From: Calendula officinalis
Taxonomy: Eukaryota; Streptophyta; Magnoliopsida; Asterales; Asteraceae
Reading direction: 5' to 3'
DNA: 64,000 nt
Assembly: GCA_963853835.1 (NCBI GenBank)
Contig: OY970835.1
Span: 31,508,047 to 31,572,046 of the forward strand
Position numbers and translations under genes: made by a program. Positions 1-9,212 of the stretch are shown one piece after another; the first letter of the stretch is position 1, and each line of letters begins with the position of its first letter. The notes under the pieces are model-generated. The model worked only from the letters and a program-made list of their open reading frames with translations. It had not been told where the DNA came from and made no database searches.

Positions 1-1762
1 ATCACTAGAGGAACAACTGCCTGAGACAAATGAGTCCAATCTTGAAAATCAACTAGTAGTTGATAAAGCTACAACCACAAGGACTCAGAAGAACCATCCA
101 TTAGACCTTGTTCTAAGTGATGTTAACTCACCACTGCAAACAAGAAGCAAATTAAATAAAAGCTTAACTGCAAACATGTGTAACATAAGTTTAATTGCTA
201 ATGAATGTATGTTTGAATGCTTTTTGTCTCAGGATGAACCAAAGAAGATCCAACAAGCAATGAAGGACTCAAACTGGATTGAGGCAATGCAAGAAGAACT
301 CCTTCAATTCAAGTTACAAGCTGTTTGGACACTTGTACCTCTACCCAAAGGAAAAAGAGCCATTGGAACAAGATGGATCTTTAGAAACAAGAAAGATGAA
401 AGAGGTATAGTGATCAAGAACAAAGCCAGACTTGTAGCCCAAGGATACACTCAAGAAGAAGGAATAGACTATGATGAAGTATATGCTCTTGTTGGTAGAA
501 TTGAAGCTATAAGAATATTTCTAGCATATGCTTCATTCAAGAAGTTCAAAGTCTATCAAATGGATGTGAAGAGTGCATTCCTATATGGGAAGATTGAAGA
601 AGAGGTCTATGTATGCCAACCTCCAGGCTTTGAAGATCCAAAACATGGTGATTATGTGTTCAAACTGGATAAAGCTCTATATGGCCTACATCAGGCACCA
701 AGAGCATGGTATGATACATTATCATCATATCTATTGAAGAATAATTTTAAAAGAGGAGCCATTGACAAAACTTTGTTTACAAAGAAAGTCAAAGATGATA
801 TACTACTAGTACAAATCTATGTAGATGATATCATTTTTGGTTCAACAAATGATGTATTATGCAAAGAATTTGAAGAACTGATGCAGATTAAATTCAAGAT
901 GAGCTCTATGGGTCCAATGAACTTCTTCCTTGGACTCCAAGTCAGTCAAAGAACAGATGGTATTTTGATAAATCAAATAAAATATGTCAAAGACATCTTG
1001 GAAAAGTTTGATTTGAAAGACTGCAAAAGTGCAAGTACTCCAATGGAAACACACAAACACCTACATCCTGATGTTGAGGGGGAGGATGTAGATGAACACT
1101 TATATAGATCAATGATAGGCTCTTTGATGTACTTAACTGCATCAAGACCTGACATTATGTATAGTGTTTGTGTGTGTGCAAGATATCAAGCAAGACCTAA
1201 AGAACTACACTTGCAAGCTGTCAAAAGAATACTCAGATACTTGAAAGGCAACCCATCACTAGGTCTATGGTATCCACATGATTCACCCTTTGAACTCATA
1301 GCCTACACAGATAGTGACTATGGAGGTGAATGTCAAGATAGAAAGTCCACTACAGGTGGATGTCAATTCTTTGGATCAAGACTGGTGTCATGGCAATGTA
1401 AGAAGCAAACAAATGTATCAACATCAACTGCTGAAGCAGAATATGTAGCTGCATCTGCTTGTTGTGCTCAAGTACTATGGATTCAAAACCAGCTTCTAGA
1501 CTTTGGTATCTCTATCCTTAAAACTCCTATTTTTATTGATAATCAAAGTGCTATTAGTATTGTGAACAATCCGGTAAAACACTCTAAAACTAAACACATT
1601 GAAATAAGATTTCATTTTATAAGAGATTGCAATGAAAAGAAATTAATCAAAGTAGTTAAAATCCATACTGATGATCAATTAGCAGATCTTTTTACAAAAG
1701 CATTTGATGTAGGAAGATTCAACTTCTTGGTTAGCAGTATTGGAATGATTTTGATAAATTAA
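1..1762 (+). CDS. Outer copia element, 3' part of pol (RT-RNase H), 5' partial
   Basis: Reverse transcriptase and RNase H end of a Ty1/copia polyprotein. The frame is open from base 2, so the Met at 176 is internal and the real start lies left of the window. Upstream residues form the usual linker before the RT. The RT begins near base 290 with WTLVPLPKGKRAIGTRWIF, followed by YQMDVKSAFL and the catalytic YVDD at about 820-831. The RNase H part shows YTDSDYGG, STAEAEYVAA and TKHIEIRFHFIRD. The frame ends normally at 1762 after a short tail. Several usually conserved positions differ from the inner element: YALVGRIEAI for FAPVARIEAI, and LYGLHQAP for LYGLKQAP. With the broken accessory gene downstream, this suggests an old, probably inactive copy. 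The element's 5' LTR, gag, protease and integrase are outside the window. Confidence 0.93.
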   Translation, partial: SLEEQLPETNESNLENQLVVDKATTTRTQKNHPLDLVLSDVNSPLQTRSKLNKSLTANMCNISLIANECMFECFLSQDEPKKIQQAMKDSNWIEAMQEELLQFKLQAVWTLVPLPKGKRAIGTRWIFRNKKDERGIVIKNKARLVAQGYTQEEGIDYDEVYALVGRIEAIRIFLAYASFKKFKVYQMDVKSAFLYGKIEEEVYVCQPPGFEDPKHGDYVFKLDKALYGLHQAPRAWYDTLSSYLLKNNFKRGAIDKTLFTKKVKDDILLVQIYVDDIIFGSTNDVLCKEFEELMQIKFKMSSMGPMNFFLGLQVSQRTDGILINQIKYVKDILEKFDLKDCKSASTPMETHKHLHPDVEGEDVDEHLYRSMIGSLMYLTASRPDIMYSVCVCARYQARPKELHLQAVKRILRYLKGNPSLGLWYPHDSPFELIAYTDSDYGGECQDRKSTTGGCQFFGSRLVSWQCKKQTNVSTSTAEAEYVAASACCAQVLWIQNQLLDFGISILKTPIFIDNQSAISIVNNPVKHSKTKHIEIRFHFIRDCNEKKLIKVVKIHTDDQLADLFTKAFDVGRFNFLVSSIGMILIN

Positions 1763-2185
1763 AATCTCACTTAAAGTCATGTGTAAAGTTTTTGTTGTAA
1801 AAAGTTATTTATTTGTTTAAGTGTTTTACTACTTGTAGATCTGTATTACTGGTGTGTAGGAATGTGCACAAAATACTACTGGTAGGTCAATACTACTGGT
1901 GTATATTAGGTTTACATAAATACTACTGGTAAGTCAGTACTACTGATATTCACATATACTACTGGTCTTGTATGTTGGTGGTTACTACTGATGTCTAGAG
2001 TTACTACTGATGTCAAAATCCTTAGTCACTACTGATGTTAGTAGATACTACTGACATTTTACTACCGATATCACTTTTACTACTGGTCTTTCAGAATCAC
2101 AATTACCAAACTAACCCTCGTGAAAATAACCGTTATGTTATGATTCGAAGGGCATTTTAATCTTTTTGCAGGTTAAATCGAAAGA
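1763..2185 (+). repeat. Spacer rich in TACTACTGGT/TACTACTGAT repeats (outer element)
   Basis: Non-coding stretch between the outer pol stop and the accessory gene promoter. From about 1820 to 2090 the motif TACTACTGGT or TACTACTGAT recurs at irregular spacing of roughly 15-30 bp. The same motif fills the outer 3' LTR (17270-17510) and, on either strand, part of the accessory coding region (15560-15750). The repeats are dispersed and degenerate, not a regular satellite. Confidence 0.8.
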
Positions 2186-2320
2186 TATAAAAGGCGGCAG
2201 TCGATTAGTTTAGCATTATCTTCACTTCGATTTGCAAAATCCTCAATAAACCCTAGCTTTCGATCAAAAACCCTTCATCAGTAACAAAATTCTTACATCT
2301 TTCTCTCAAAATCAACAACA
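2186..2320 (+). promoter_or_regulatory. Internal promoter and leader of the outer accessory gene
   Basis: A TATA box, TATAAAAG, lies at 2186-2193, 135 bp upstream of the ATG at 2321. It is followed by a telo-box-like AAACCCTAG at 2248-2256, a common 5'-leader motif in plant genes, and then a pyrimidine- and A-rich leader. The ATG context is AACAATGGC, typical for plants. The arrangement suggests the accessory gene is transcribed separately from the genomic RNA. This is sequence inference only. Confidence 0.5.
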
Positions 2321-2347
2321 ATGGCAACTCTACAATCTCTCAACGTT

Positions 2348-2352
2348 CAAAC
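2348..2352. repeat. Target site duplication, left copy (CAAAC)
   Basis: CAAAC directly precedes the inner 5' LTR and is repeated at 13830-13834 directly after the inner 3' LTR. A 5 bp duplication is the normal integration footprint of LTR retrotransposons. Confidence 0.95.
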
Positions 2353-2861
2353 TGTTAAGGCAAAAAGTCTTACCCCTTTGGATCTTAAGATAACAAAACA
2401 ACCTAGACTAGCTTAGATTAAAATGTAGAATAAAATGGCAAAGTCTAGGTCTGATACTGAGTGGTCAGTATTACAACTCAGTATCAGAGCTCAGTATCAG
2501 ATAGTGATACTGAGTACAAGGACTGAGTAGAAGGACTGAGCTTCAATCTGTATTGTAACGGACTAAGATCAAATCCCTTGATCTTAGTCATTTCCTTAGA
2601 TCAGTCCTTCGGTTACTCCTTTGCCCATTATGTAAGATCTCTATATCATTATAAACAGAGATCATCTTGCAAAGGAGTACTTACCAATTTACTTTACACA
2701 TTCACATCTTTTGTAATTGATCAGTGGTCTTGTTATTCCGCAACAAGCCACACTTCGTGGATTTATACATTGACTATATTCTTGTGTTATCACTCTAATA
2801 TTTCTCTAAGTATAATAATCTATCGATTAACATTATAAACCAGGGTTGTTGTGACCTAACA
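2353..2861 (+). repeat. 5' LTR of the inner element
   Basis: The LTR begins TGTTAAGG and ends CCTAACA. A TATA-like TATAAACA lies at 2650-2657; the 3' LTR has TATAAATA at the matching place. The U3 part holds several copies of GATACTGAG and its complement CTCAGTATC. These form short hairpins, for example the arms GATACTGAGT and ACTCAGTATC around 2451-2483. Confidence 0.95.
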
Positions 2862-2863
2862 AC

Positions 2864-2875
2864 TGGTATCAGAGC
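2864..2875 (+). promoter_or_regulatory. Primer binding site (initiator Met tRNA)
   Basis: TGGTATCAGAGC lies 2 bp inside the 5' LTR. It is the standard plant retrotransposon sequence complementary to the 3' end of initiator methionine tRNA, which primes minus-strand cDNA. Confidence 0.95.
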
Positions 2876-2959
2876 AGGCTAAATAAACTCTTATTTAGTC
2901 GATCTTTAACCCTAGCAGCCATCCCCTATACTTATCATTCCCATACTCCAAAATCAAAA

Positions 2960-4957
2960 ATGTCTACCATTGTTGCACCAGTTATGTCTGGAAAGGGAAT
3001 ACCCATCTTTGATGGAAAAGACTTCCATCAATGGAAGCTAAAAGCTCAGTGGTATCTTGAATCCATTCATCATGAAATGCTCACTGTGCTATATGATGGT
3101 CCCATCATTCCACAAACTGTGGAACCTGTTGCTGCTACTGATGATGCTCCTGAGGGCATAAGAACTGTACCTAAACTAAAGCACAACTGGACTGATACTG
3201 ACCGTCAGTTGTATGCTTTAGACTCCAGAGCTAAAGGGGTGATTGGTAATGCTGTTACCAAAGAGATACTTAATGCAATTATGAAATTGCCAACAGCAAA
3301 GGCTATGTGGGATAGTCTATCAGTCACCTATGAAGGCACAGCAAAGGTGAAGTTGCAAAGAAAAAGCAACATGAGAAGGAAATATGAAAATTTCTTCTCA
3401 ACTCCTAATGAAGACATCACCACTCTCTATAACAGGTTCAATACTGTTATCCATGATTTAATCAGTGTAGGCATTGTGAAAGAGGAAGGAGAGCTTGTTC
3501 AAAAGTTCCTGGATAGTCTTCCTCGACAATTTCTTGACATGACAAACTCTGTCAATGCTGCTAACAACATTGAGTCATACACTCTTCAAACTTTGTATGG
3601 TCTAATGTTGAATCATGAGGAGAATAATGCTGCAAGACTGATCAACTGGAAGAAAACTGACAAGTCTTCCACTGGCATGGCTCTAGTTGTGCAACAGGCC
3701 TATACTGTGACTGAGCCAGATGAACCAGAAGTTGATCTTGCTGATGCTGAGGCAGAAGAGCTTGAAACTCAAATGGCTCTTATGTCTATGAAGCTGGATC
3801 AGTTGAAGAAGAGGAGGCTTGGTGTTAGCTCTTCTAATACTGACCCAAGATCAGGTCTTTGCTATAGGTGTGGAAAGCCTGGACATATTGCTGCAAATTG
3901 TCATACCAAGTCTTCTGAGACTGACCAAAATGACAAAATTGCATACCGAGCAAAGAGGTATAGAGACAAATATGTCAAACTGAAGAATTGGAGCAAGGGC
4001 AAGAGGGCAGAAGGGAATGGAGCACCTCATCAAGCACTTTACTCAGAAGCCTGGATGGATGAAGACTTAAGTGATGATGAGGAAGAGATTGAAAATAAAG
4101 CCTTTATGGCTTTCACTGAAGATGATTTGAAGAGCTCCTTTGAAAAGGATATCAAAGAGGCTGAGAGGATGAGTGTTCATACTGATTGGGATTCCACTCA
4201 GTTGTACAAGGTAAGTTCCTTTCAAACTTATTCAGTGAATGAAAAAACCAAGATTTTTGAGTATATGATTGTTGATCTTAAAACTTCTGTACAAAAAGAA
4301 AAAGCTTTAAAATTAACAATTCAAGAACTTGAAAGGGTAAATAATGAAAACTTGGATAAATTAGCAAAATATAAAGATTTAGAACTAAACTTTTCAGATT
4401 TAAAAGACATTAACCAAAGATTAGCTGATAAAGCTCATTTACACAAACTTGAAAAAGAGAAATTTGAAAAACAGTGTAAATCTTGGGGAAATGCTTCAAT
4501 AAAATTAAATAAATGTTTAAATCAACAATTCCCAGAAAATGTGAGGGCTGCACTTGGTGTTGATCCTCAATTTAAAAATAGGAACAATTTTGCTGATTTA
4601 TTTGAAGAGTTTTCTACTATGAACCCTATTAATTTTGTAAAAGCTAAAACTTTATGTGAAGTTGGATGTCAAACTGAGTCAGATGATGAGGAAAATGAAA
4701 TTTTAGAAAAACCTATTGGTCCCTCCATCTGCTCAAAGTGCTATACTGAGCTACAAGAACTCAGTATTGAATTTCATATAACGGAAATTTCTGATACCGA
4801 GCTACCAATAGTTCAGTATGACACTTCTGCTGTTCCACCTTTTGAATTATTATTTAATACAACAACTTTTGAATTATATAATGATAATAAGACAACTTCT
4901 ATCTCAAATGCTTCATCTAATACAGAAGTTGCAGGAACTGAAACCTCATATACTTAG
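2960..4957 (+). CDS. gag: Inner element Gag, long form with C-terminal coiled coil
   Basis: Capsid/nucleocapsid protein of 665 residues. The N-terminal half is the plant copia Gag fold (UBN2/DUF4219 type), with IPIFDGKDFHQWKLKAQWYL near residue 14 and a helical region to about residue 230. A perfect CCHC zinc knuckle, CYRCGKPGHIAANC, occupies residues 301-314. An acidic stretch follows, and from residue 418 a Lys/Glu/Asn-rich segment with coiled-coil character. Base composition drops sharply at base 4211, from about 42% GC to about 22-25% GC, exactly at the consensus splice donor AAG|GTAAGT. The TAG at 4955-4957 ends this frame, but the frame reopens after it. The ATG at 2960 lies 84 bp past the primer binding site and is the natural start. 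Confidence 0.9.
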   Translation: MSTIVAPVMSGKGIPIFDGKDFHQWKLKAQWYLESIHHEMLTVLYDGPIIPQTVEPVAATDDAPEGIRTVPKLKHNWTDTDRQLYALDSRAKGVIGNAVTKEILNAIMKLPTAKAMWDSLSVTYEGTAKVKLQRKSNMRRKYENFFSTPNEDITTLYNRFNTVIHDLISVGIVKEEGELVQKFLDSLPRQFLDMTNSVNAANNIESYTLQTLYGLMLNHEENNAARLINWKKTDKSSTGMALVVQQAYTVTEPDEPEVDLADAEAEELETQMALMSMKLDQLKKRRLGVSSSNTDPRSGLCYRCGKPGHIAANCHTKSSETDQNDKIAYRAKRYRDKYVKLKNWSKGKRAEGNGAPHQALYSEAWMDEDLSDDEEEIENKAFMAFTEDDLKSSFEKDIKEAERMSVHTDWDSTQLYKVSSFQTYSVNEKTKIFEYMIVDLKTSVQKEKALKLTIQELERVNNENLDKLAKYKDLELNFSDLKDINQRLADKAHLHKLEKEKFEKQCKSWGNASIKLNKCLNQQFPENVRAALGVDPQFKNRNNFADLFEEFSTMNPINFVKAKTLCEVGCQTESDDEENEILEKPIGPSICSKCYTELQELSIEFHITEISDTELPIVQYDTSAVPPFELLFNTTTFELYNDNKTTSISNASSNTEVAGTETSYT

Positions 4958-5556
4958 ACATCTAAAGAACCTGTTAAAGTTGTTTCTTCAAAACATGATA
5001 AACAAAAAACAACTTCAACTAGGTCTTTAGTTGGCAAAGACAAGAAGTCTACCACTAATAATATTAGAAAGACTTCTCTGCCAAATAAAAAGAAGCAACC
5101 AGATCCCCCATCTCCTAAACCAGTTAAAAACAATGTTAATACACCTATTAAAAATGACAAAATTAACATTTTAAAAACACTTGGTGATTAGGTCAAATCT
5201 TTAAGTAAACAATTTGCAAAACTCGTTCATACTGACCTACCAAAAGTGAAACATTTTTCTAAAATACCGTATGAAAATATGTTAAGAAATAGACCTAGAA
5301 AATATTATAGATGTCATCATACAGGTCATAAGGGAGATGAATGCTGGACTGATCTCTCAAGTCCTAGGTACTCAGTACCAAAGAAAAGGAGAGAAACTAA
5401 GTCAGTATCACCAAAGAAAACCTCAAAAGGTTTCACTGAAGTGATACTGACCTCTCCACATAAGGAGATCAACCCAAAATATGTTTATCCCACCAAAGGT
5501 CCCATTCAAAAATGGGTTCCTAAAAAGAACTAACTCTTATTTTGTGTCTTGTGCAG
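4211..5556 (+). other. Candidate intron joining gag to pol in frame
   Basis: The donor TACAAG|GTAAGT (GT at 4211) falls on a codon boundary of gag. The acceptor TTTGTGTCTTGTGCAG|G (AG at 5555-5556) falls on a codon boundary of pol, seven codons before the protease DSG. CTAAC at 5530-5534, about 23 nt upstream of the acceptor, fits a plant branch site. The segment is AT-rich, as plant introns are, while both flanks are about 42-47% GC. Removing it eliminates two in-frame TAGs (4955-4957 and about 5189-5191), the TAA at 5531-5533 and the frame change between gag and pol. Splicing is inferred. The alternative is a decayed continuous gag-pol frame. Confidence 0.55.
5192..5533 (+). CDS. Inner element, continuation of the gag frame with a degenerate second zinc knuckle
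   Basis: Same reading frame as gag, reopened after TAGs at 4955-4957 and about 5189-5191. It is basic and Ser/Pro-rich, and carries YYRCHHTGHKGDEC, which fits C-X2-C-X4-H-X4-C except that the first Cys is Tyr. It ends with KKWVPKKN-type residues that in related copia polyproteins lie just before the protease. It is therefore either a relic of a once continuous gag-pol frame or part of an optionally retained intron (4211-5556). It is unlikely to be a separate gene. Confidence 0.6.
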   Translation, partial: VKSLSKQFAKLVHTDLPKVKHFSKIPYENMLRNRPRKYYRCHHTGHKGDECWTDLSSPRYSVPKKRRETKSVSPKKTSKGFTEVILTSPHKEINPKYVYPTKGPIQKWVPKKN

Positions 5557-8500
5557 GGTGACAGAAAATGGTATTTAGATAGTGGCTGCTCAAGACACAT
5601 GACAGGCAGTATGGAGTACCTTCTCAATTATACTCCAGAGAAGGGTCCTTCTGTTAAGTTTGGAGATGACTCGGTGGGAAAGACAAGAGGTTATGGTGTG
5701 ATCAAGGAAGGCAACATAACTTTTAAAAGAGTTGCCTATGTAGAGGGTCTTAAACACAATCTGCTCAGTATCAGCCAGATGTGTGATGATGACAATGAAG
5801 CTCGATTCAGGAAGGTTGCAGGAATCATCTACAATGATAAAGGGCAGCCTGTACTCATTGCTAGAAGAGAAAAGGATGTATATGTGGTCAACCTATCTGA
5901 AATAGATCCAACTATTCGTGTATGCCTGCTTTCTAAAGTCAAGCCAGAATTGCATTGGCTATGGCACAAGAAACTCTCTCACATCAACTTTAGAAATATC
6001 AACGAGCTCAGTATGAAGAAACTGGTGAGAGGGTTGCCCACTATTACTTATTCAAAAGATAAGTTATGCTCAGCATGTGAAATGGGCAAGCAGAAGAAGA
6101 GTTCATTCAAGTCCAAAGTCAATCATTCCATTAATGAACCTCTTACTATGATACATATGGATCTTTTTGGCCCCATCAGCACACCATCTTTGGCCAAAAA
6201 GATCTATACTCTAGTCTTGGTTGATGAATTTTCAAGATATACTTGGGTCATCTTCCTTAAGACTAAGTCAGATGAAACAACAGAAATCATTGCCTTTATA
6301 AAAAGAGAGGAACTTCAAAAAGGCAACATGGTCAAGCAACTTAGAAGTGACCATGGTACTGAGTTTAAGAACTCAGTATTAGCAGATTTCTGTGAAGAAA
6401 AAGGAATCATTCAAAACTTCTCTGCAGCCTACACACCACAACAAAATGGTGTTGTAGAAAGAAAGAATAGAACACTGATTGAAGCTGCAAGAACTTTATT
6501 ATGCCATGCTGGACTGGCACTGAGTTTCTGGGCTGAAGCTGTAAACTGTTCAAACTTCACTCAGAATAGAGCTACTATAGTCCAAAGACATCTGAAGACT
6601 CCATATAAGTTATATAATGGCAAGATTCCTAATGTGGAATACTTCCACATCTTTGGGAGTAAATGCTTTGTACTCAGTACAAAACAAAATCTCAACAAAT
6701 TTTCTCCCAAAGCAAATGAAGGTGTGTTCATGGGCTACTCTCCACACTCTAAAGCTTTCAGAGTGTATATCATCTCAACCAAGATGATTGTAGAATCCAT
6801 TCATGTCACATTCGATGAAGATCAGAATGAGAATTCTACCTCAGCAAGTGAAGACATAAGTGGCATAGATATTCTATGCAATCCAGAACACTCCATTGCT
6901 GAACAGCCCAAGTTTCATCCACACTTTATTCCCAATAAGTTTAATGAAACTGATCAAGTTCAAACTCAGTATCACTATACTGCGACTAATACTGAGGTTC
7001 CCATAACAGAGGACCTCCATACTGAGTTTCCAACTAATGATCTGAACCACTCTACCTATGAAGAAGGTGAAACATCCAACACTTCACAAGAATCCATATG
7101 CACTCTGCAAAATGAAACTGAACAGCAACCTCCGGTGTCTAATACTGACCAGAATTCCACTCAGTATCAGACACACAACACACCAAATCAACAAGATATT
7201 GTTGATCCTATTTCAAATGCTTCCTTAGGAAACAATTTAAGGGAACACAGATACCATCCACACTCAAACATTATTGGTCCTATTGAAGAAGGTGTCCAAA
7301 CAAGAAGAAAATTAGAGTTTCCACCCCAAGCAACTGCAAATTTTTGTTTCTTCTCAAGTTTTCTATCTACCATTGAACCAAAGAAAGCTGATGAAGCTTT
7401 ATTAGATGAAGATTTGGTAGAAGCTATGCAAGAAGAGCTCACAGAGTTTGAGAGAAACAAAGTTTGGAACTTAGTACCACCTCCTACTGGCAAAACTATT
7501 ATTGGTACTAAGTGGGTGTTCAGAAACAAGATGGACAAGGATGGTGTTGTCATCAGAAACAAAGCAAGGTTAGTTTCTCAAGGTTACAGGCAAGAAGAAG
7601 GCATTGACTATGATGAAACTTTTGCACCAGTTGCCAGAATTGAAGCTATTAGGTTGTATCTTGCATATGCAGCCTTCAAAAATTTCAAAGTTTATCAGAT
7701 GGATGTCAAAAGTGCTTTTCTAAATGGAACACTCCAAGAAGAAGTTTATGTTAAACAACCACCAGGTTTTGTTGATCCTAAATTTCCGAATTATGTTTTC
7801 AAGCTTGATAAAGCTCTATATGGGCTCAAACAAGCTCCAAGAGCCTGGTATGATACCCTGTCCGAGTATCTTATTGAAAATAAATTTACAAGAGGTAAAA
7901 TTGATAAAACATTATTTTCAAAACGGAACGGTTCTAACATCTTACTCATTCAGATATATGTAGATGACATTATCTTTGGTTCCACTGACAAGTCAATGTG
8001 TGACTGGTTTGCTAAGATAATGTCAACTCAGTATCAGATGAGTATGATGGGAGAACTTACTTATTTTCTTGGTTTACAAGTTGAACAAAAGCCTGATGAC
8101 ACTTTTATAAATCAAAGTAAGTATGTGCATGATATGTTACAGAAATACAAATTTGAAAATTTATCTTCCATGCACACTCCTATGGGTACTCAGGATAAGA
8201 TAAGTAAGGATGAAACTGGTAAATCAGTTTGTCAATCCACATACCGAGGTGTGATTGGTTCCTTACTTTATTTAACTGCTAGCAGGCCTGATATCATGTT
8301 TGCAACATGTTTGTGTGCTCGGTATCAGGCTGATCCTAAAGAATCACACATGAAAGCAGTTAAGCGCATCTTTAGATATCTTACAGGTACTCCTAACCTG
8401 GGTCTTTGGTATCCCAAAGACTCAAACTTTGACCTTGAAGGGTACACAGATGCAGATTTTGCAGGTTGTAGATTGGACAGAAAAAGCACAAGTGGAGGAT

Positions 8501-8898
8501 GTCAATTCCTCGGTGGAAGACTAGTTGGTTGGTCATCCAAGAAGCAAAATTCGGTAGCAACTTCCACAGCAGAAGCAGAATATGTTGCTGCAGGAAGTTG
8601 TTGTGCTCAATTATTATGGATGCAGTATCAACTCTTAGACTATGGGTTCAACTTTCATAAGACTCCCATTCATTGTGATAACAAGAGTGCTATTGCTATC
8701 ACAGAGAACCCAGTCTATCACTCCAAAACCAAGCACATTGATATCAGACACCACTTTATTCGAGATAATGTGGAAAAAGGTAAGGTTGAGGTAGATTATG
8801 TATCAACAGATGAACAATTGGCCGATGTGTTTACTAAACCTCTCCCTGAGGAAAGGTTTATGTATTTACTAGGGCAATTAGGTATGTTGAATCCTTAA
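5557..8898 (+). CDS. pol: Inner element Pol: protease, integrase, RT, RNase H
   Basis: Copia polyprotein, 1113 residues from the proposed splice junction. The frame is open from 5524, and no ATG precedes the protease, so a splice or frameshift is needed for translation. Numbering from 5542: protease WYLDSGCSRHMTG with DSG at residues 13-15; HHCC zinc domain H142, H147, C176, C179; integrase DDE triad D207, D270, E306, with 35 residues between the last two; an acidic linker rich in TACTGA-type codons (about 420-600); RT with YQMDVKSAFLNG and YVDD at 806-809; and RNase H from TDADFAGC (D970) through STAEAEYVAAGS to TKHIDIRHHFIRD. It ends in the usual EQLADVFTKPLP tail. I see no internal stop or missing catalytic residue, so it could be functional. 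Confidence 0.95.
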   Translation, partial: GDRKWYLDSGCSRHMTGSMEYLLNYTPEKGPSVKFGDDSVGKTRGYGVIKEGNITFKRVAYVEGLKHNLLSISQMCDDDNEARFRKVAGIIYNDKGQPVLIARREKDVYVVNLSEIDPTIRVCLLSKVKPELHWLWHKKLSHINFRNINELSMKKLVRGLPTITYSKDKLCSACEMGKQKKSSFKSKVNHSINEPLTMIHMDLFGPISTPSLAKKIYTLVLVDEFSRYTWVIFLKTKSDETTEIIAFIKREELQKGNMVKQLRSDHGTEFKNSVLADFCEEKGIIQNFSAAYTPQQNGVVERKNRTLIEAARTLLCHAGLALSFWAEAVNCSNFTQNRATIVQRHLKTPYKLYNGKIPNVEYFHIFGSKCFVLSTKQNLNKFSPKANEGVFMGYSPHSKAFRVYIISTKMIVESIHVTFDEDQNENSTSASEDISGIDILCNPEHSIAEQPKFHPHFIPNKFNETDQVQTQYHYTATNTEVPITEDLHTEFPTNDLNHSTYEEGETSNTSQESICTLQNETEQQPPVSNTDQNSTQYQTHNTPNQQDIVDPISNASLGNNLREHRYHPHSNIIGPIEEGVQTRRKLEFPPQATANFCFFSSFLSTIEPKKADEALLDEDLVEAMQEELTEFERNKVWNLVPPPTGKTIIGTKWVFRNKMDKDGVVIRNKARLVSQGYRQEEGIDYDETFAPVARIEAIRLYLAYAAFKNFKVYQMDVKSAFLNGTLQEEVYVKQPPGFVDPKFPNYVFKLDKALYGLKQAPRAWYDTLSEYLIENKFTRGKIDKTLFSKRNGSNILLIQIYVDDIIFGSTDKSMCDWFAKIMSTQYQMSMMGELTYFLGLQVEQKPDDTFINQSKYVHDMLQKYKFENLSSMHTPMGTQDKISKDETGKSVCQSTYRGVIGSLLYLTASRPDIMFATCLCARYQADPKESHMKAVKRIFRYLTGTPNLGLWYPKDSNFDLEGYTDADFAGCRLDRKSTSGGCQFLGGRLVGWSSKKQNSVATSTAEAEYVAAGSCCAQLLWMQYQLLDYGFNFHKTPIHCDNKSAIAITENPVYHSKTKHIDIRHHFIRDNVEKGKVEVDYVSTDEQLADVFTKPLPEERFMYLLGQLGMLNP

Positions 8899-9212
8899 TC
8901 TTTAAAACTGAACGCTCAGTTTCACTCATGTTGATACTGACCACTCAGTATCACTAGTCTGTTATCATCAAAATTTGAAATTTTTATTTTTTTTATTCAT
9001 TTCCAGAGTAAATTAATTGTTTTTATATTTTTATTATTTTTTTAATAATTTTTTTTACTCAGTATTGGGGTATTACGGCGCTCAAACCGAGCTTAATCCT
9101 CATACTGCTCAACGGTAACCTTTCTTAATAAGAAAGTTACCGTTGGCAGAGGATAAGGCAGTCAAATCAGCCGTTTTTACTTCCCAATACCTTAATTATC
9201 TTTCAAATCTCC
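8899..9212 (+). other. Inner element spacer with imperfect palindrome upstream of the accessory gene
   Basis: Non-coding. It opens with three TACTGA-type motifs, followed by an AT-rich run. At 9111-9144 there is a strong inverted repeat, AACGGTAAC and GTTACCGTT, around TTTCTTAATAAGAAA. Weaker symmetry extends to about 9092-9157 (CTTAATCCTC against GAGGATAAGG). AACGG matches the core of plant MYB3R/MSA cell-cycle elements. The palindrome lies about 70-100 bp upstream of the TATA box and may be its enhancer. Confidence 0.6.

Noticed and set aside
5519..5533. Programmed -1 frameshift between gag and pol at TAAAAAGAAC
   Set aside because: TAAAAAG is not a canonical slippery heptamer (the first three bases differ), and two upstream TAGs would still block most ribosomes. 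The intron explains all breaks at once, though a frameshift is not excluded.
5542..5556. TTG at 5542 as translation start of pol
   Set aside because: Non-AUG initiation is not needed to explain pol. These bases form the pyrimidine-rich end and CAG of a good splice acceptor.
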